64,000 nt of DNA from Streptomyces niger (lineage in GTDB: Bacteria; Actinomycetota; Actinomycetes; Streptomycetales; Streptomycetaceae). The notes below the pieces were generated by a model. That model saw only the letters and a program-made list of their open reading frames with translations, was not told where the DNA came from and did not search any database. The position numbers and the translations under genes are program-made. The stretch lies in NCBI RefSeq assembly GCF_000718305.1, contig NZ_JOFQ01000027.1, forward strand, positions 37,202 to 101,201, in the 5' to 3' direction. Position 1 is the first letter of the stretch. Every line of letters starts with the position of its first letter. This document shows positions 1 to 8,068 of this stretch, one piece after another.

Positions 1-562
1 GGCAGTTGCGCAGCCGTACCCGGTCGGGCGCCTCTCGGGCCGGCTCGAATCCGTAGCGGTCCAGCATGCGCTCGCACAGGGTCAGGCCGCGTTCGGTGCC
101 GAGCCGGCCCGGGCGCAGGTGCGCGTGTTCTTCCGATCCGAGCTGCTCGCCTCGCTCCTTGGCGGTGCGCAGGGCCGCTTCGACGGCGGTCTCGTCCTCG
201 CCTTCGGTCACGACGGCCTGGACGAGCAGATCGGCCAGCAGTTCGTGGCGGCGGTCGGGGATGCTGATCTGTATCGGGGTGTCGGTGGGCTCGTAGACCT
301 TGGGCTGCCGGCCGACCTTGCGGATGCCGGCGGGGTGTCCGTACCGGGCGCGCAGCAGGCCGGCGTCGACGAGCTTGTCGAGATGGAACGCGGCGAGTTT
401 GCGCGATATGCCGACGCTGGCGGCCGCCTCGTCGCGCGTGACCGGCCGACGGGCGCGGCGGATGAAGGCGAACATCTGCCGCCGGGTGCTCTCGCCGAGC
501 ACGCTGACGGAGTCGATCGCGGTGTCGTCGGCGGAGGACGGCGGATTCGGGTCGGCAGCCAC
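1..562 (-). CDS. ArsR-like winged-helix transcriptional regulator (3' end outside window)
   Basis: About 187 codons are visible, reading leftwards and running off the window edge. The N-terminal half holds a winged helix-turn-helix: STRRQMFAFIRRA, then VTRDEAAASVGISRKLAAFHLDKL as recognition region (broken here as two adjacent blocks, VTRDEAAASV and GISRKLAAFHLDKL), then a wing with ARYGHPAGIRKVGRQPKVY. This pattern is typical of ArsR/COG2345-type predicted regulators. The C-terminal half is helical and Glu-rich and may sense a ligand; no metal-binding cysteine cluster is visible. I chose GTG at 562 because no ATG occurs in frame upstream; the upstream GAAGGG is close, so the start is uncertain. 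It is divergent from the DUF2231 gene and may control it. The family is supported by sequence; the target is inference. Confidence 0.72.
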   Translation of the reverse strand, partial: MAADPNPPSSADDTAIDSVSVLGESTRRQMFAFIRRARRPVTRDEAAASVGISRKLAAFHLDKLVDAGLLRARYGHPAGIRKVGRQPKVYEPTDTPIQISIPDRRHELLADLLVQAVVTEGEDETAVEAALRTAKERGEQLGSEEHAHLRPGRLGTERGLTLCERMLDRYGFEPAREAPDRVRLRNC

Positions 563-626
563 CCCTTCACGGTAACTCCAAATCGCGTGAGCGATGCATG
601 GAGCGCACGTGCGTGGGCTGGTGCGC

Positions 627-655
627 TTGACCGCCGCCCGGAATAAGACCAAGAT
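627..655 (+). promoter_or_regulatory. Candidate promoter for the DUF2231 gene
   Basis: A TTGACC -35-like hexamer (627-632) lies 17 nt before CAAGAT (650-655), in the gap between the divergent regulator and the DUF2231 gene. The -10 match is weak (3 of 6), so this is only a candidate. Confidence 0.3.
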
Positions 656-683
656 TTGTTGGTGAAATAAGGAGGTGGCCGCG

Positions 684-1223
684 ATGGCTCAGCCACATCA
701 GGCCAAGCAGCCGGTCAGTGCCGCACTCGCCGGCCCCTACGGGCACCCGTTCCATCCGATACTGGTCACCGTTCCGATCGGGGCCTGGGCAGGCAGCCTG
801 GTCTTCGACATCGCTTCCCACCTCGTGGGCGACGGGGCCTTTCTGTCCCGAGGCGCGATGTGGTTGATCGCGCTCGGCGTGATCGGCGCACTCTGTGCGG
901 CGCTGGTCGGCTTCCTGGACCTCTTCGCCATCCCCACCGGCACCCGCGCGTTCCGGATCGGTCTGCTCCACATGACGCTGAACCTGCTGGTGACCGTCGC
1001 GTACGCGGGCAACTTCCGGTGGCGGCAGACGGGCCCCGAGCCCACCGGGAGCGTGCCGGCCGGGCCGCTGGCGCTCAACGTCGTCGCTTTCGTCGTGCTC
1101 GGCGTGTCCGGATGGCTCGGCGGCAAGCTCGCGTACCGCTACGGCGTCCGGGTCGCGGACGAGGCGACCCAGGCCGAGGGGTTCACACCCACTCGTCCCG
1201 GGTCCGCACGCACCCCCGACTGA
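684..1223 (+). CDS. DUF2231 family membrane protein
   Basis: A 179-aa membrane protein. The N-terminal GPYGHPFHPILVTVPIGAW block, with the HPFHPILV signature, is characteristic of DUF2231 proteins. About four hydrophobic segments follow (roughly residues 25-45, 60-85, 95-115 and 130-155). The molecular role of the family is not established; members often sit beside redox genes. ATG at 684 is preferred over an in-frame GTG at 675 because the strong Shine-Dalgarno AAGGAGG at 669-675 ends 8 nt before 684 and overlaps the GTG. The soluble tail after residue 155 is Thr/Pro-rich. The gene is divergent from the ArsR-like regulator. Confidence 0.8.
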   Translation: MAQPHQAKQPVSAALAGPYGHPFHPILVTVPIGAWAGSLVFDIASHLVGDGAFLSRGAMWLIALGVIGALCAALVGFLDLFAIPTGTRAFRIGLLHMTLNLLVTVAYAGNFRWRQTGPEPTGSVPAGPLALNVVAFVVLGVSGWLGGKLAYRYGVRVADEATQAEGFTPTRPGSARTPD

Positions 1224-1356
1224 CCCCCGACTGACCCCCGACCGAGCCGCACAACTCCTTGCCGCTTCCCTGTCACTTCCCTTCCGCTTCCCGGCCGCTT
1301 CTCTGCCACGAACGACTCTCTGTCCCCTCCCAACACATCCATCCTCTGGAGTCCTC

Positions 1357-1779
1357 ATGGACATCGCCGCACTGATCACCTGGGTGATCACCGCTCTCGG
1401 CGGTTTCTACATGCTCGGTACCTGGCTCGCACGCGGCGGCGCCCGCGGCGGCAGCCACCTGCCCGTCCCGGTGATCTTCGGCCACTTCGCGCTCGCCGCG
1501 ATCGGCCTGGTCGTATGGATCGTCTACCTCTTCGCCGACAAGGACGCGCTGGCCTGGACCGCCTTCATCCTGCTGGTCCCCGTCGCGCTGCTCGGCTTCG
1601 TCATGCTGGCCCGCTGGCTCCCCGTCCACCGGGCCCGCGCCACCGCCCCGGCGGACGCCGAGCAGACCGCTCCCGCCGAGCGGCACTTCCCCGTCGCCGT
1701 GGTCGGCGCGCACGGGCTGTTCGCCGTGGTGACTGTGGTCCTCGTCCTGCTGTCCGCACTCGGAATCGGAGACAGCTGA
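1357..1779 (+). CDS. Small integral membrane protein, unknown function
   Basis: A 140-aa protein with about four hydrophobic segments (near residues 5-25, 38-60, 67-87 and 115-135) and a short polar loop rich in Ala/Glu (about 93-110). I do not recognise a named family; similar four-helix proteins are common in streptomycetes. A Shine-Dalgarno-like CTGGAG (1343-1348) precedes the ATG. The stop lies one base before the folE start, so the two genes are probably co-transcribed and translationally coupled. Function is unknown, and the link to pterin synthesis rests only on position. Confidence 0.7.
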   Translation: MDIAALITWVITALGGFYMLGTWLARGGARGGSHLPVPVIFGHFALAAIGLVVWIVYLFADKDALAWTAFILLVPVALLGFVMLARWLPVHRARATAPADAEQTAPAERHFPVAVVGAHGLFAVVTVVLVLLSALGIGDS

Positions 1780-1780
1780 C

Positions 1781-2425
1781 ATGACCCGGACCTCCCCCTC
1801 CCTGCCCGCGCCGGCCGAGCCGGAGATACCCCCGGTACGGCCCTTGCACGTGGTCTCCCCGACCGCGCAGGAGACGGATCTGGCGGCAGCCGAACAGGCC
1901 GCCGCGCAGTTCCTGCACGCCCTCGGCATCAGCACCGATTCGGAGAGCCTGCGCGGTACGCCCGGCCGGATGGCCCGCGCCTACGCCGAACTGTTCAGCC
2001 CGCGCCCGTTCGACCTGACGACCTTCCCCAACGACGAGGGGTACGACGAGCTGGTCCTGGCCCGCAGCATCCCGTTGCGATCGGTGTGCGAACACCATCT
2101 GCTGCCGTTCGTCGGCACCGCCCACATCGGCTACCTCCCCGGCCAGCGGATCCTGGGACTGTCCAAACTCGCCCGCATCCTGGAGCACTTCGCCTGCCGC
2201 CCCCAGGTGCAGGAGCGGCTCACCAAGCAGGTCGCGGACTGGCTGCAGACCCAACTGGAGCCCAAGGGCGTCGGAGTGGTCATCCAGGCCGAACACACCT
2301 GCATGACCCTGCGCGGCGTCCAGGCCACCGGTACGACGACCATGACCTCCACACTGCTGGGTCTGCTGCGTACCGATGCCCGCTCACGCAGCGAATTCCT
2401 GACCCTCACCGGCCTGCCGGGCTGA
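1781..2425 (+). CDS. folE: GTP cyclohydrolase I
   Basis: A 214-aa cytosolic enzyme that converts GTP to 7,8-dihydroneopterin triphosphate, the first step of the folate/pterin pathway. The sequence carries the family hallmarks: RSVCEHHLLPF (Cys103, His106), GLSKLARILE and the QAEHTCMTLRGV segment (Cys174), giving the Cys/His/Cys zinc site, then GTTTMTSTLLG. Length and motif order match bacterial FolE. A variable 35-residue Pro-rich N-terminus precedes the core. ATG 1781 starts one base after the previous stop. As it is not embedded in a folate cluster, it may be a second copy serving another pterin route, perhaps with the nearby molybdenum genes; that link is inference. Confidence 0.93.
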   Translation: MTRTSPSLPAPAEPEIPPVRPLHVVSPTAQETDLAAAEQAAAQFLHALGISTDSESLRGTPGRMARAYAELFSPRPFDLTTFPNDEGYDELVLARSIPLRSVCEHHLLPFVGTAHIGYLPGQRILGLSKLARILEHFACRPQVQERLTKQVADWLQTQLEPKGVGVVIQAEHTCMTLRGVQATGTTTMTSTLLGLLRTDARSRSEFLTLTGLPG

Positions 2426-2472
2426 GCCCCGACAACGCTCCCTGCGCCAAGACCTACCGAAAGACCTCAGTC

Positions 2473-2835
2473 GTGGAGATCTGGATCAATCCCGCGTGCA
2501 GCAAGTGCAGCTCGGCGCTGTCGCTGCTGGACGCCGAGAACGCCTCGTACACCGTGCGGCACTACCTGACGGACCCGCCGACCGCTCAGGAGATGGAAGA
2601 GGTGCTGCGCCGCCTCGGCCTGGAGCCCTGGGACATCGCGCGCACCAACGAGCCCGCAGCCGCCGAGCTGGACCTCGCCTCGTGGCCGCGGGAAGCGGCC
2701 CACCGCGCTCGTTGGGTCGAGGCGCTGGCCGCCCACCCGACCCTGATCCAGCGGCCGATCATCACCGCGGACGACGGCAGCGCGGTGGTGGGCCGCTCAC
2801 CGGACGCGGTCCGCTCCGTTCTGCGGCAGCCCTGA
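2473..2835 (+). CDS. ArsC/Spx-family thioredoxin-fold protein (arsenate reductase-like)
   Basis: A 120-aa protein of the ArsC/Spx family. The N-terminus WINPACSKCSSALSLL contains a CX2C pair (Cys9, Cys12) in the position of the catalytic cysteine of glutaredoxin-type arsenate reductases. The C-terminal IQRPIITADDG corresponds to the conserved Arg-cisPro region. GTG 2473 is used because it lies directly before the first beta strand; no ATG fits. It is 47 nt after folE in the same direction, so they may form an operon. No arsenic resistance genes are adjacent, so true arsenate reduction is unproven; a general thiol oxidoreductase role is equally possible. Confidence 0.82.
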   Translation: MEIWINPACSKCSSALSLLDAENASYTVRHYLTDPPTAQEMEEVLRRLGLEPWDIARTNEPAAAELDLASWPREAAHRARWVEALAAHPTLIQRPIITADDGSAVVGRSPDAVRSVLRQP

Positions 2836-2884
2836 GGTGATCCTGCCGTAGCGCGGTTCGCCACAGCGCCGTCAACGGCGCCGG

Positions 2885-2912
2885 CCTGGGTTTCCCGCAA
2901 CGGGAACCCAGG
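2885..2912. terminator. Bidirectional hairpin terminator between ArsC-like gene and histidine kinase gene
   Basis: CCTGGGTTTCCCG (2885-2897) pairs with CGGGAACCCAGG (2901-2912) around a 3-nt loop, with a single bulged T. It lies between two convergent genes ending at 2835 and 2939, the expected place for a shared terminator. Confidence 0.75.
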
Positions 2913-2938
2913 TCGCTCCGGACCCGCTCATCCACCGG

Positions 2939-4360
2939 TCAGCCGATGGTGAAGCCGATGACCGCGCCGCCGCCGTCGCGCCGCTCGGCGAAGACCGTGC
3001 CGCCGTGCGCGCCGGCCACCTCGCGGACGATGGAAAGGCCCAGCCCCGAGCCGGGCAGGGCGCGGGCGGTGGGGGCGCGGTAGAAGCGGTCGAAGATGCG
3101 GTGGCACTCCTCGTCCGTGAGTCCCGGGCCGCGGTCGTGCACGGCGACGCGGGTGCCGGTGACGACGATGGTGACGGGCTCGGTTCCGCCCGCGTCGAAC
3201 TTCGTGGCGTTGTCGACGAGGTTCGTCACGGCCCGTTGCAAGGCGCCGGGGCGGCCGGTGACAAGTGTGCCGGCCGTGTCGCCCGTGTCGTCTGTGTTGT
3301 TTGTGTTGTTCACGTTGTTCGTGTTGTCCACTTCGACGACGACGGCCCGCCCGGTGCGGCGGCGGGCCCGTGCCGCGACGTCCTCGGCGATGTCGGCCAG
3401 GGACACCTCCACGTACGGCTCGTCGTTCAGCTGGCCGGCGGCCAGTTCGATGAGTTCGTTGACCAGATCGGTGAGTTCGCGTACCTCACCGGCCAGGTCC
3501 GCGGTCAGTTCCTCGCGGTCGGACACCGGCAGCCGGTCGATGCGGCGGAGCGTCGCGATGTTGGTACGCAAGGAGGTGAGCGGAGTACGCAGCTCGTGTC
3601 CCGCGTCCTGCACCAGGCGCCGCTGGTCCTCCACCGAACGCGCCAGGCGGCCGAGCATCCGGTCGAAGGAGCGCCCCAGGCGGCCGACTTCGTCACGGCC
3701 GGCCACCGGCACGGCGATCCGCAGGTCGCCGGTCTCCGCCACCTGTTCGGCGGCGGCGGTCAACCGCACGAGACGGCCGGTGACCCGGCGCGCCAGCCAC
3801 CAGCCGGCCAGTGCGGCCGCCACGACCACCGTCAGCGCGAGCAGTGCGGTGCGTCGCTGCAACTGCCTCAGCAAGTCCTCGGTGTCACTGAACTGCTGGG
3901 CGACCTGCACGGCGCCGCGGCCACCGCCCAGTGCGACGGTCGCGACGCGGTACTCGTCACCGGACAGCTCCTGCTCCCCGTGTGACGTGGTGCCGGCCAC
4001 GTCGTGGGCGGCGATCCGCCGGTCGGTGTCGAGCACCGTGAGCCGGGGGCTGCCGTGGTCGGCGACCGTCCCGCGCGGGCCGAGCACCTGGACGTCCGTA
4101 CGCGTGGGGCGGATGAGGTCGTCCCGCGGCCCGTCGTGGTCGGGATCGGCCGTGGCGTAGTCGGCAGCCGTGAGCCGCTCCTGGTGCACCTGTCGCTGCA
4201 GGTCGTGGACGACCTCGTCGAACACCGACTTCTCGTCCACCCGCACCAACCGCGCCGCGGCGTTGTAGCTGAGGAATCCGACCGTGAGGGTGACGGCGAC
4301 GGCGACCGCCGCGAAGAGCGCGGCGAAGGTGGTGCGCAGGCTGGCGGGGACGAGTCGCAC
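2939..4360 (-). CDS. Two-component sensor histidine kinase
   Basis: A 473-aa membrane kinase. In order: an N-terminal TM (about 9-30), an extracytoplasmic sensor of about 140 residues, a second TM (about 172-190), HAMP, HisKA with the H-box DAGHELRTPLTSLRTN, and an HATPase domain with N-box NLVDNATKF, G1 HDRGPGL and G2 GSGLGLSIV. All catalytic motifs are present. Just before the N-box lies an unusual low-complexity Asn/Thr/Asp insertion (see repeat at 3275-3328). The GTG start at 4360 begins one base after the response-regulator stop, so the pair is one operon. The signal sensed is unknown; the general layout resembles MprB/TcrY-type envelope-stress kinases. Confidence 0.92.
   Translation of the reverse strand: MRLVPASLRTTFAALFAAVAVAVTLTVGFLSYNAAARLVRVDEKSVFDEVVHDLQRQVHQERLTAADYATADPDHDGPRDDLIRPTRTDVQVLGPRGTVADHGSPRLTVLDTDRRIAAHDVAGTTSHGEQELSGDEYRVATVALGGGRGAVQVAQQFSDTEDLLRQLQRRTALLALTVVVAAALAGWWLARRVTGRLVRLTAAAEQVAETGDLRIAVPVAGRDEVGRLGRSFDRMLGRLARSVEDQRRLVQDAGHELRTPLTSLRTNIATLRRIDRLPVSDREELTADLAGEVRELTDLVNELIELAAGQLNDEPYVEVSLADIAEDVAARARRRTGRAVVVEVDNTNNVNNTNNTDDTGDTAGTLVTGRPGALQRAVTNLVDNATKFDAGGTEPVTIVVTGTRVAVHDRGPGLTDEECHRIFDRFYRAPTARALPGSGLGLSIVREVAGAHGGTVFAERRDGGGAVIGFTIG
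3275..3328 (-). repeat. Microsatellite-like Asn/Thr/Asp repeat inside the kinase ATPase domain
   Basis: Imperfect 6-9 nt repeats of the GTTGTT / GTGTCG kind encode a run of Asn, Thr and Asp of about 20 residues (DNTNNVNNTNNTDDTGDT) between the strand RAVVVEV and the segment TLVTGRPGALQRAV. Related kinases have only a few residues here, so this looks like a local expansion. The reading frame is kept. Confidence 0.75.
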
Positions 4361-4361
4361 G

Positions 4362-5063
4362 TCACACCTCGCGCAGGACGTAGCCGACGCCCCGTACGGT
4401 GTGGATCAGGGGTGGCTCACCCGGCCCGTCCATCTTGCGTCGCAGGTAGCCGATGTAGACCGCCAGGTTCTTCGAGCCGGGCCCGAAGTCGTAGCCCCAG
4501 ATGCGGTCGTAGATGACGGCGTGGTCCAGCACGATGTCCGCGTTACGGATCAGCAGCTCCAGCAGGTCGAACTCGGTCCGGGACAGTTCCAGCTCCCGCT
4601 GCCCGCGCCAGACGCGTCGCGCCTGCGGGTCGAGCCGCAGGTCCGCCACCGTCAGCGGTGGTTCCGCCGGCTGCGGCCACTCCCCCGCCGGGCCGTCGTG
4701 CACACGCCGCAGCAGGGCCCGCAGTCGCGCGAAGACCTCCTCCACGTCGAACGGCTTGACCACGTAGTCGTCGGCGCCGGCGTCCAGACCGGCGATCCGG
4801 TCGGCCGGCTCCACCAGTGCGGTGAGCATCAGGATGGGTACGCGGTCGCCCTCCGCGCGCAGCACGCGGCACACCTGCAGGCCGTCGATGCCCGGCATCA
4901 TGACGTCCAGCACCAGCACGTCGGGGCGGTGCCGGTGGGCCTGCGCGAGCGCTTCGACGCCGTCCGCCACGGCCGTGACCTCATACCCCTCCAGTGTCAG
5001 CGCACGCTCCAGGGCGTGGCGAATGGCACGGTCGTCCTCGGCGAGCAGCACGGTCTGGGGCAC
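4362..5063 (-). CDS. OmpR/PhoB-family response regulator
   Basis: A 233-aa regulator. The receiver domain (about 1-115) has acidic pocket EDD, phospho-acceptor Asp in VLVLDVMMPG, conserved Thr in ILMLTA and Lys in DDYVVKPFDVEE. A linker leads to a winged-helix DNA-binding domain (about 135-230) with LSRTEFDLLELL and the recognition part YIGYLRRKMD. Length and order match the OmpR family. It lies one base upstream of its cognate kinase and is transcribed with it. It is divergent from the glycosyltransferase gene at 5229, a plausible target if the system monitors the envelope; that is inference. Confidence 0.94.
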   Translation of the reverse strand: MPQTVLLAEDDRAIRHALERALTLEGYEVTAVADGVEALAQAHRHRPDVLVLDVMMPGIDGLQVCRVLRAEGDRVPILMLTALVEPADRIAGLDAGADDYVVKPFDVEEVFARLRALLRRVHDGPAGEWPQPAEPPLTVADLRLDPQARRVWRGQRELELSRTEFDLLELLIRNADIVLDHAVIYDRIWGYDFGPGSKNLAVYIGYLRRKMDGPGEPPLIHTVRGVGYVLREV

Positions 5064-5228
5064 ACCAGGAATTGTGCCGTGTCGAGAGGGCCGGATCGCG
5101 CTGCGAGGCGGCCGCGACCGGCAGTTCTTACCCGGCTCTCACCTTGGCCGGGCCGCCGCCTTACCTCCGTCCGCCACTGTGGCGCCCTACCGTGCGGCCG
5201 GTCCGGCGCCGCCGAGGGAAGGCCCTGC

Positions 5229-6497
5229 ATGAAGATCGTGTTTCTCCTCCACAACGCGTACGCCATCGGCGGCACCGTCCGTACCACGCTCAACCTCGCG
5301 GCCGCACTGGCCGACCGGCACGAGGTGGCGGTCGTCTCGATGGGGCGGCACCGAGAGACGCCGCGCTTCGCGGTGGATCCGCGGGTGCGCATCGTGCCGC
5401 TGGTCGACGGCCGCATCGGCAGCGCCGACGCGCAGGACCCACGGTGGGCCGAGCCCGCCCGTGCCTTCCCGGCCACCGACAAACGCCACCACCAGTACAG
5501 CCTGCTGCACGACGTACGTGTCCAGGAGTACCTGGCGGGCTCCGACGCGGACGTCGTCATCGGCACACGGCCGGGCCTCAACGTCTACCTGGCGCGCTTC
5601 GGGCAGCGCCGCGCCCTGCGCATCGCCCAGGAACACCTGCGGCACGACGCGCACAGCAAGAAACTGCGCCGGGAACTGGCCCGGCACTACCGCATGCTGG
5701 ACGCCGTGATCACCACCACCGAGGCGGACGCCGCGGTCTACCGTGCCCGCATGCCGCTGCCCGGCGTCCGCGTCCTGGCCATCCCCAACATCGTCCCGGC
5801 CCCGGCCGTGCCGCCCGCCGACCACTCCGCGAAGGTGATCGCGGCCGCCGGCCGGCTCGTCCCCGGCAAACGCTTCGACCTGCTCATCGACGCCTTCGCC
5901 GGCGTCGCCGCCAAGCGCCCCGACTGGTGCCTGCGGATCTACGGCGGTGGCGCCGAGCGCGATCGGCTGCAGCAGCTCATCCAGGCCCGTGCGTTGGACG
6001 CGCACGTCACGCTGATGGGCGCCCGGTCCCCGATCGAAGCGGAATTCGCCCAGGCGTCCCTGGTCGCTTCCGCGTCCGATGCCGAATCGTTCGGCATGAC
6101 GTTGGTCGAAGCGATGCGTTGCGGGGTCCCGGTGGTCAGCACCGATTGCCCGCTCGGGCCTGCCGAGATCATCCAGGACGGCGTCGACGGCCGGCTCGTC
6201 CCCCAAGGGGACGCCAAGGCCCTGGCGCAGACGTTGCTGCAGCTGATCGACGACGAGCCGGCCCGCCGGGCCATGGGGGCCGCGGCCCTGGCCGGCGCCC
6301 GTCGTTTCGACCCCGACCACATACTGCGCCGTTACGAACTCCTCATCACGGAACTGCGCACCAGTCGCCACCGCCGCGCGTGGCAGCGCATGAAAGGCCG
6401 GGCGACCGGCCGCTCCAGGGCGCTGCTCCGGCGCATGCGTACCGCGGTGCACGTACGTACCGCAGCACACGATCGCCCGGCCCGGCCCGCGCGGTGA
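5229..6497 (+). CDS. Glycosyltransferase family 4 (GT-B fold)
   Basis: A 422-aa cytosolic or membrane-peripheral glycosyltransferase. The N-terminal MKIVFLLHNAYAIGGTVRTTLNLA carries the Gly-rich acceptor-side loop, and the C-terminal domain has VIAAAGRLVPGKRFDLLI and the nucleotide-sugar motif ESFGMTLVEAM (EX7E). A basic tail of about 50 residues (RRAWQRMKGRATGRSR) may bind membrane phospholipid. ATG 5229 follows GAGGGAAGG with suitable spacing. A PAP2 phosphatase follows 14 nt later in the same direction, suggesting work on a lipid-linked glycan or teichoic-type polymer; the sugar and acceptor cannot be read from the sequence. Confidence 0.88.
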   Translation: MKIVFLLHNAYAIGGTVRTTLNLAAALADRHEVAVVSMGRHRETPRFAVDPRVRIVPLVDGRIGSADAQDPRWAEPARAFPATDKRHHQYSLLHDVRVQEYLAGSDADVVIGTRPGLNVYLARFGQRRALRIAQEHLRHDAHSKKLRRELARHYRMLDAVITTTEADAAVYRARMPLPGVRVLAIPNIVPAPAVPPADHSAKVIAAAGRLVPGKRFDLLIDAFAGVAAKRPDWCLRIYGGGAERDRLQQLIQARALDAHVTLMGARSPIEAEFAQASLVASASDAESFGMTLVEAMRCGVPVVSTDCPLGPAEIIQDGVDGRLVPQGDAKALAQTLLQLIDDEPARRAMGAAALAGARRFDPDHILRRYELLITELRTSRHRRAWQRMKGRATGRSRALLRRMRTAVHVRTAAHDRPARPAR

Positions 6498-6511
6498 CCG
6501 GCGGAAGAGGT

Positions 6512-7129
6512 ATGCGGATGATCCTCGCCTTCGACGGTTCCTCGATCGACGGCTCCCTCTACAGCGGCGTGGTACGCCTCGCCGGCCGGTCCCCGTCATG
6601 GCTGGACACCCTCGTCTCCTCGTGGTCGACCTACGGCCTCGGCCTGTTTGCGGTGCTGCTGGCCCTCGCCTGGTGGCGCGCCCGGCGTACCGGGCCGCAC
6701 GCGGCGGGGCTCGCACTCGCCGCGCCGGTGATCGTGGCGCTGGCCTACGCCGCCAACACCGTGGTGAAGCTGCTGGTGCGTGAGGACCGTCCCTGCCGGA
6801 GCCTGCGCGCGGTCACGTTGGAGGCGTGCCCGGCGCCACATGACTGGTCCTTTCCCAGCAACCATGCGGCCATCGCAGCCGCGGCAGCGGTCGTCCTGCT
6901 CTTCGTCTCGCGCCGCATCGGAGCGGTCGCCGTGCTCGCCGCCGTGGCGATGGCCGCCTCCCGGGTCTGGGTGGGCGCCCACTACCCGCACGACGTCGCG
7001 GCCGGCGCTCTGGTCGGCACCCTCGTCGCCCTGGCCCTCGTACTTCCCCTGCGCCGACACGCACGCGCCGTCCCCCGCCGCCGCGCCGCCGTCTCCGTCC
7101 GCCCGCTCGGTGCGAGCCGCGGAAAATAG
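6512..7129 (+). CDS. PAP2-family lipid phosphatase (undecaprenyl-diphosphatase-like)
   Basis: A 205-aa integral membrane protein with about five helices. The three PAP2 phosphatase motifs are present: KLLVREDRP, the FPSNHA motif and SRVWVGAHYPHDV, so the catalytic His residues and Arg are intact. Such enzymes dephosphorylate lipid pyrophosphates, e.g. recycling undecaprenyl pyrophosphate. The start at 6512 is preceded by GGAAGAGG. It lies 14 nt behind a GT4 glycosyltransferase, consistent with a small operon for a lipid-linked glycan. A basic cytoplasmic tail closes the protein. Confidence 0.88.
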   Translation: MRMILAFDGSSIDGSLYSGVVRLAGRSPSWLDTLVSSWSTYGLGLFAVLLALAWWRARRTGPHAAGLALAAPVIVALAYAANTVVKLLVREDRPCRSLRAVTLEACPAPHDWSFPSNHAAIAAAAAVVLLFVSRRIGAVAVLAAVAMAASRVWVGAHYPHDVAAGALVGTLVALALVLPLRRHARAVPRRRAAVSVRPLGASRGK

Positions 7130-7165
7130 GGAGCCGGCCGAGGCGCGGCGCGTCAGACTTCCGCC

Positions 7166-7432
7166 ATGACCACCGACTTTCGTGTGCGCCGGGCCGAGGC
7201 CACTGATGCGCCCGCCCTGGCGCGGCTGCGATGGGAATTCAAGGAAGAGGATCGCGACGACCGGGAAGCCGGTTCTTCCGCACCGACGCGATCCATGGCA
7301 CGGGCTGAGCAGTGGATTCGGGAGCGGGGTACGGACGTGCTCATCGTCTGGCCGTCGGAACGCAGCGTGCCGGTCTACCGACGCGCCGGCTTCCGGCCGT
7401 CGACCGAACTGCTGGAGGCGCGGGAGCCCTGA
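7166..7432 (+). pseudogene. GNAT acetyltransferase remnant with in-frame internal deletion
   Basis: The 88-aa reading frame keeps only the two ends of a GNAT enzyme. Residues 1-50 are the typical first strand and helix (VRRAEATDAPALARLRWEF ... AEQWIRER) and residues 54-88 the last strand and helix (LIVWPSERSVPVYRRAGF). The central part, about 80 residues with the acetyl-CoA pyrophosphate loop (Q/R-x-x-G-x-G/A), is absent, while usual length is about 160-170 aa. The deletion kept the frame, so a short protein could still be made, but it cannot bind acetyl-CoA in the usual way. The boundary lies near 7320-7330. Confidence 0.75.
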
Positions 7433-7509
7433 CCGCGTCCCAAGCCCCGCGCCCGCTCGCCCGGCCGGGAGTGCGTCCCGGCTTCGGCGGCTGATCTATC
7501 TTGGCGTTC

Positions 7510-7905
7510 ATGCAGTCATACACGATCGGCCAGGCGGCACGGCTGCTCGGCGTGAGCCCGGACACCGCGCGGCGGTGGGCGGACTCGGGCCGGGTGGCGA
7601 CCCATCGCGACGAGGGCGGACGGCGGCTCATCGACGGCAGGGACCTGGCCGTCTTCTCCGTGGAACTCGCCAAGGGCGGGAGCGGCGAGGAGGACGCCTC
7701 CTCCACCTCGGTGCGCAACGCCTTCCCCGGCATCGTCACCGCGATCAAGCTGGGCGACGTCGCGGCGCAGGTGGAGATCCAGGCCGGTCCGCACCGGTTG
7801 GTGTCGCTGCTCACGCGGGAGGCCGTGGAGGAGCTGCGGTTGGAGGTCGGCATGGAGGCCACCGCGCGGGTGAAGTCGACGAACGTGCACATCGACCGAG
7901 TGTGA
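7510..7905 (+). CDS. MerR-like HTH plus TOBE molybdenum-binding regulator
   Basis: A 131-aa protein with an N-terminal excisionase/MerR-type helix-turn-helix (YTIGQAARLLGVSPDTARRW, residues 3-22, then SGRVATHRDEGGRRLIDG) and a C-terminal TOBE/Mop domain (SVRNAFPGIVTAIKLGDVAAQVEI ..., split here as SVRNAFPGIVTAIKL and GDVAAQVEI, then ARVKSTNVHI, about 70-131). This architecture is known for actinobacterial molybdate-responsive proteins. ATG 7510 is preferred to the in-frame TTG at 7501 since the HTH begins immediately after it. With modABC and a Mop protein downstream, it most likely senses molybdate and regulates uptake; direct targets are inference. Confidence 0.85.
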   Translation: MQSYTIGQAARLLGVSPDTARRWADSGRVATHRDEGGRRLIDGRDLAVFSVELAKGGSGEEDASSTSVRNAFPGIVTAIKLGDVAAQVEIQAGPHRLVSLLTREAVEELRLEVGMEATARVKSTNVHIDRV

Positions 7906-8068
7906 GGAAGAGGGCGCGTCGGCCGTGGTGGGGCCGTGCCCCTGCTCGTACGGCCGCCGGGCGGTGGGTGGCGGTTTCCGATGCCGGGGCCGCCGGGAGG
8001 CGAAGGTTGTCGTTCCCGTGCTGTGTACCGGTCGCCCCGCCCCCGCCCGGGTTGCTTCACTGACGGTC

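Noticed and set aside
4284..6497. Long plus-strand ORF starting inside the kinase gene
   Set aside because: Only the part from 5229 is the glycosyltransferase; the upstream half is the antisense of kinase and response regulator.
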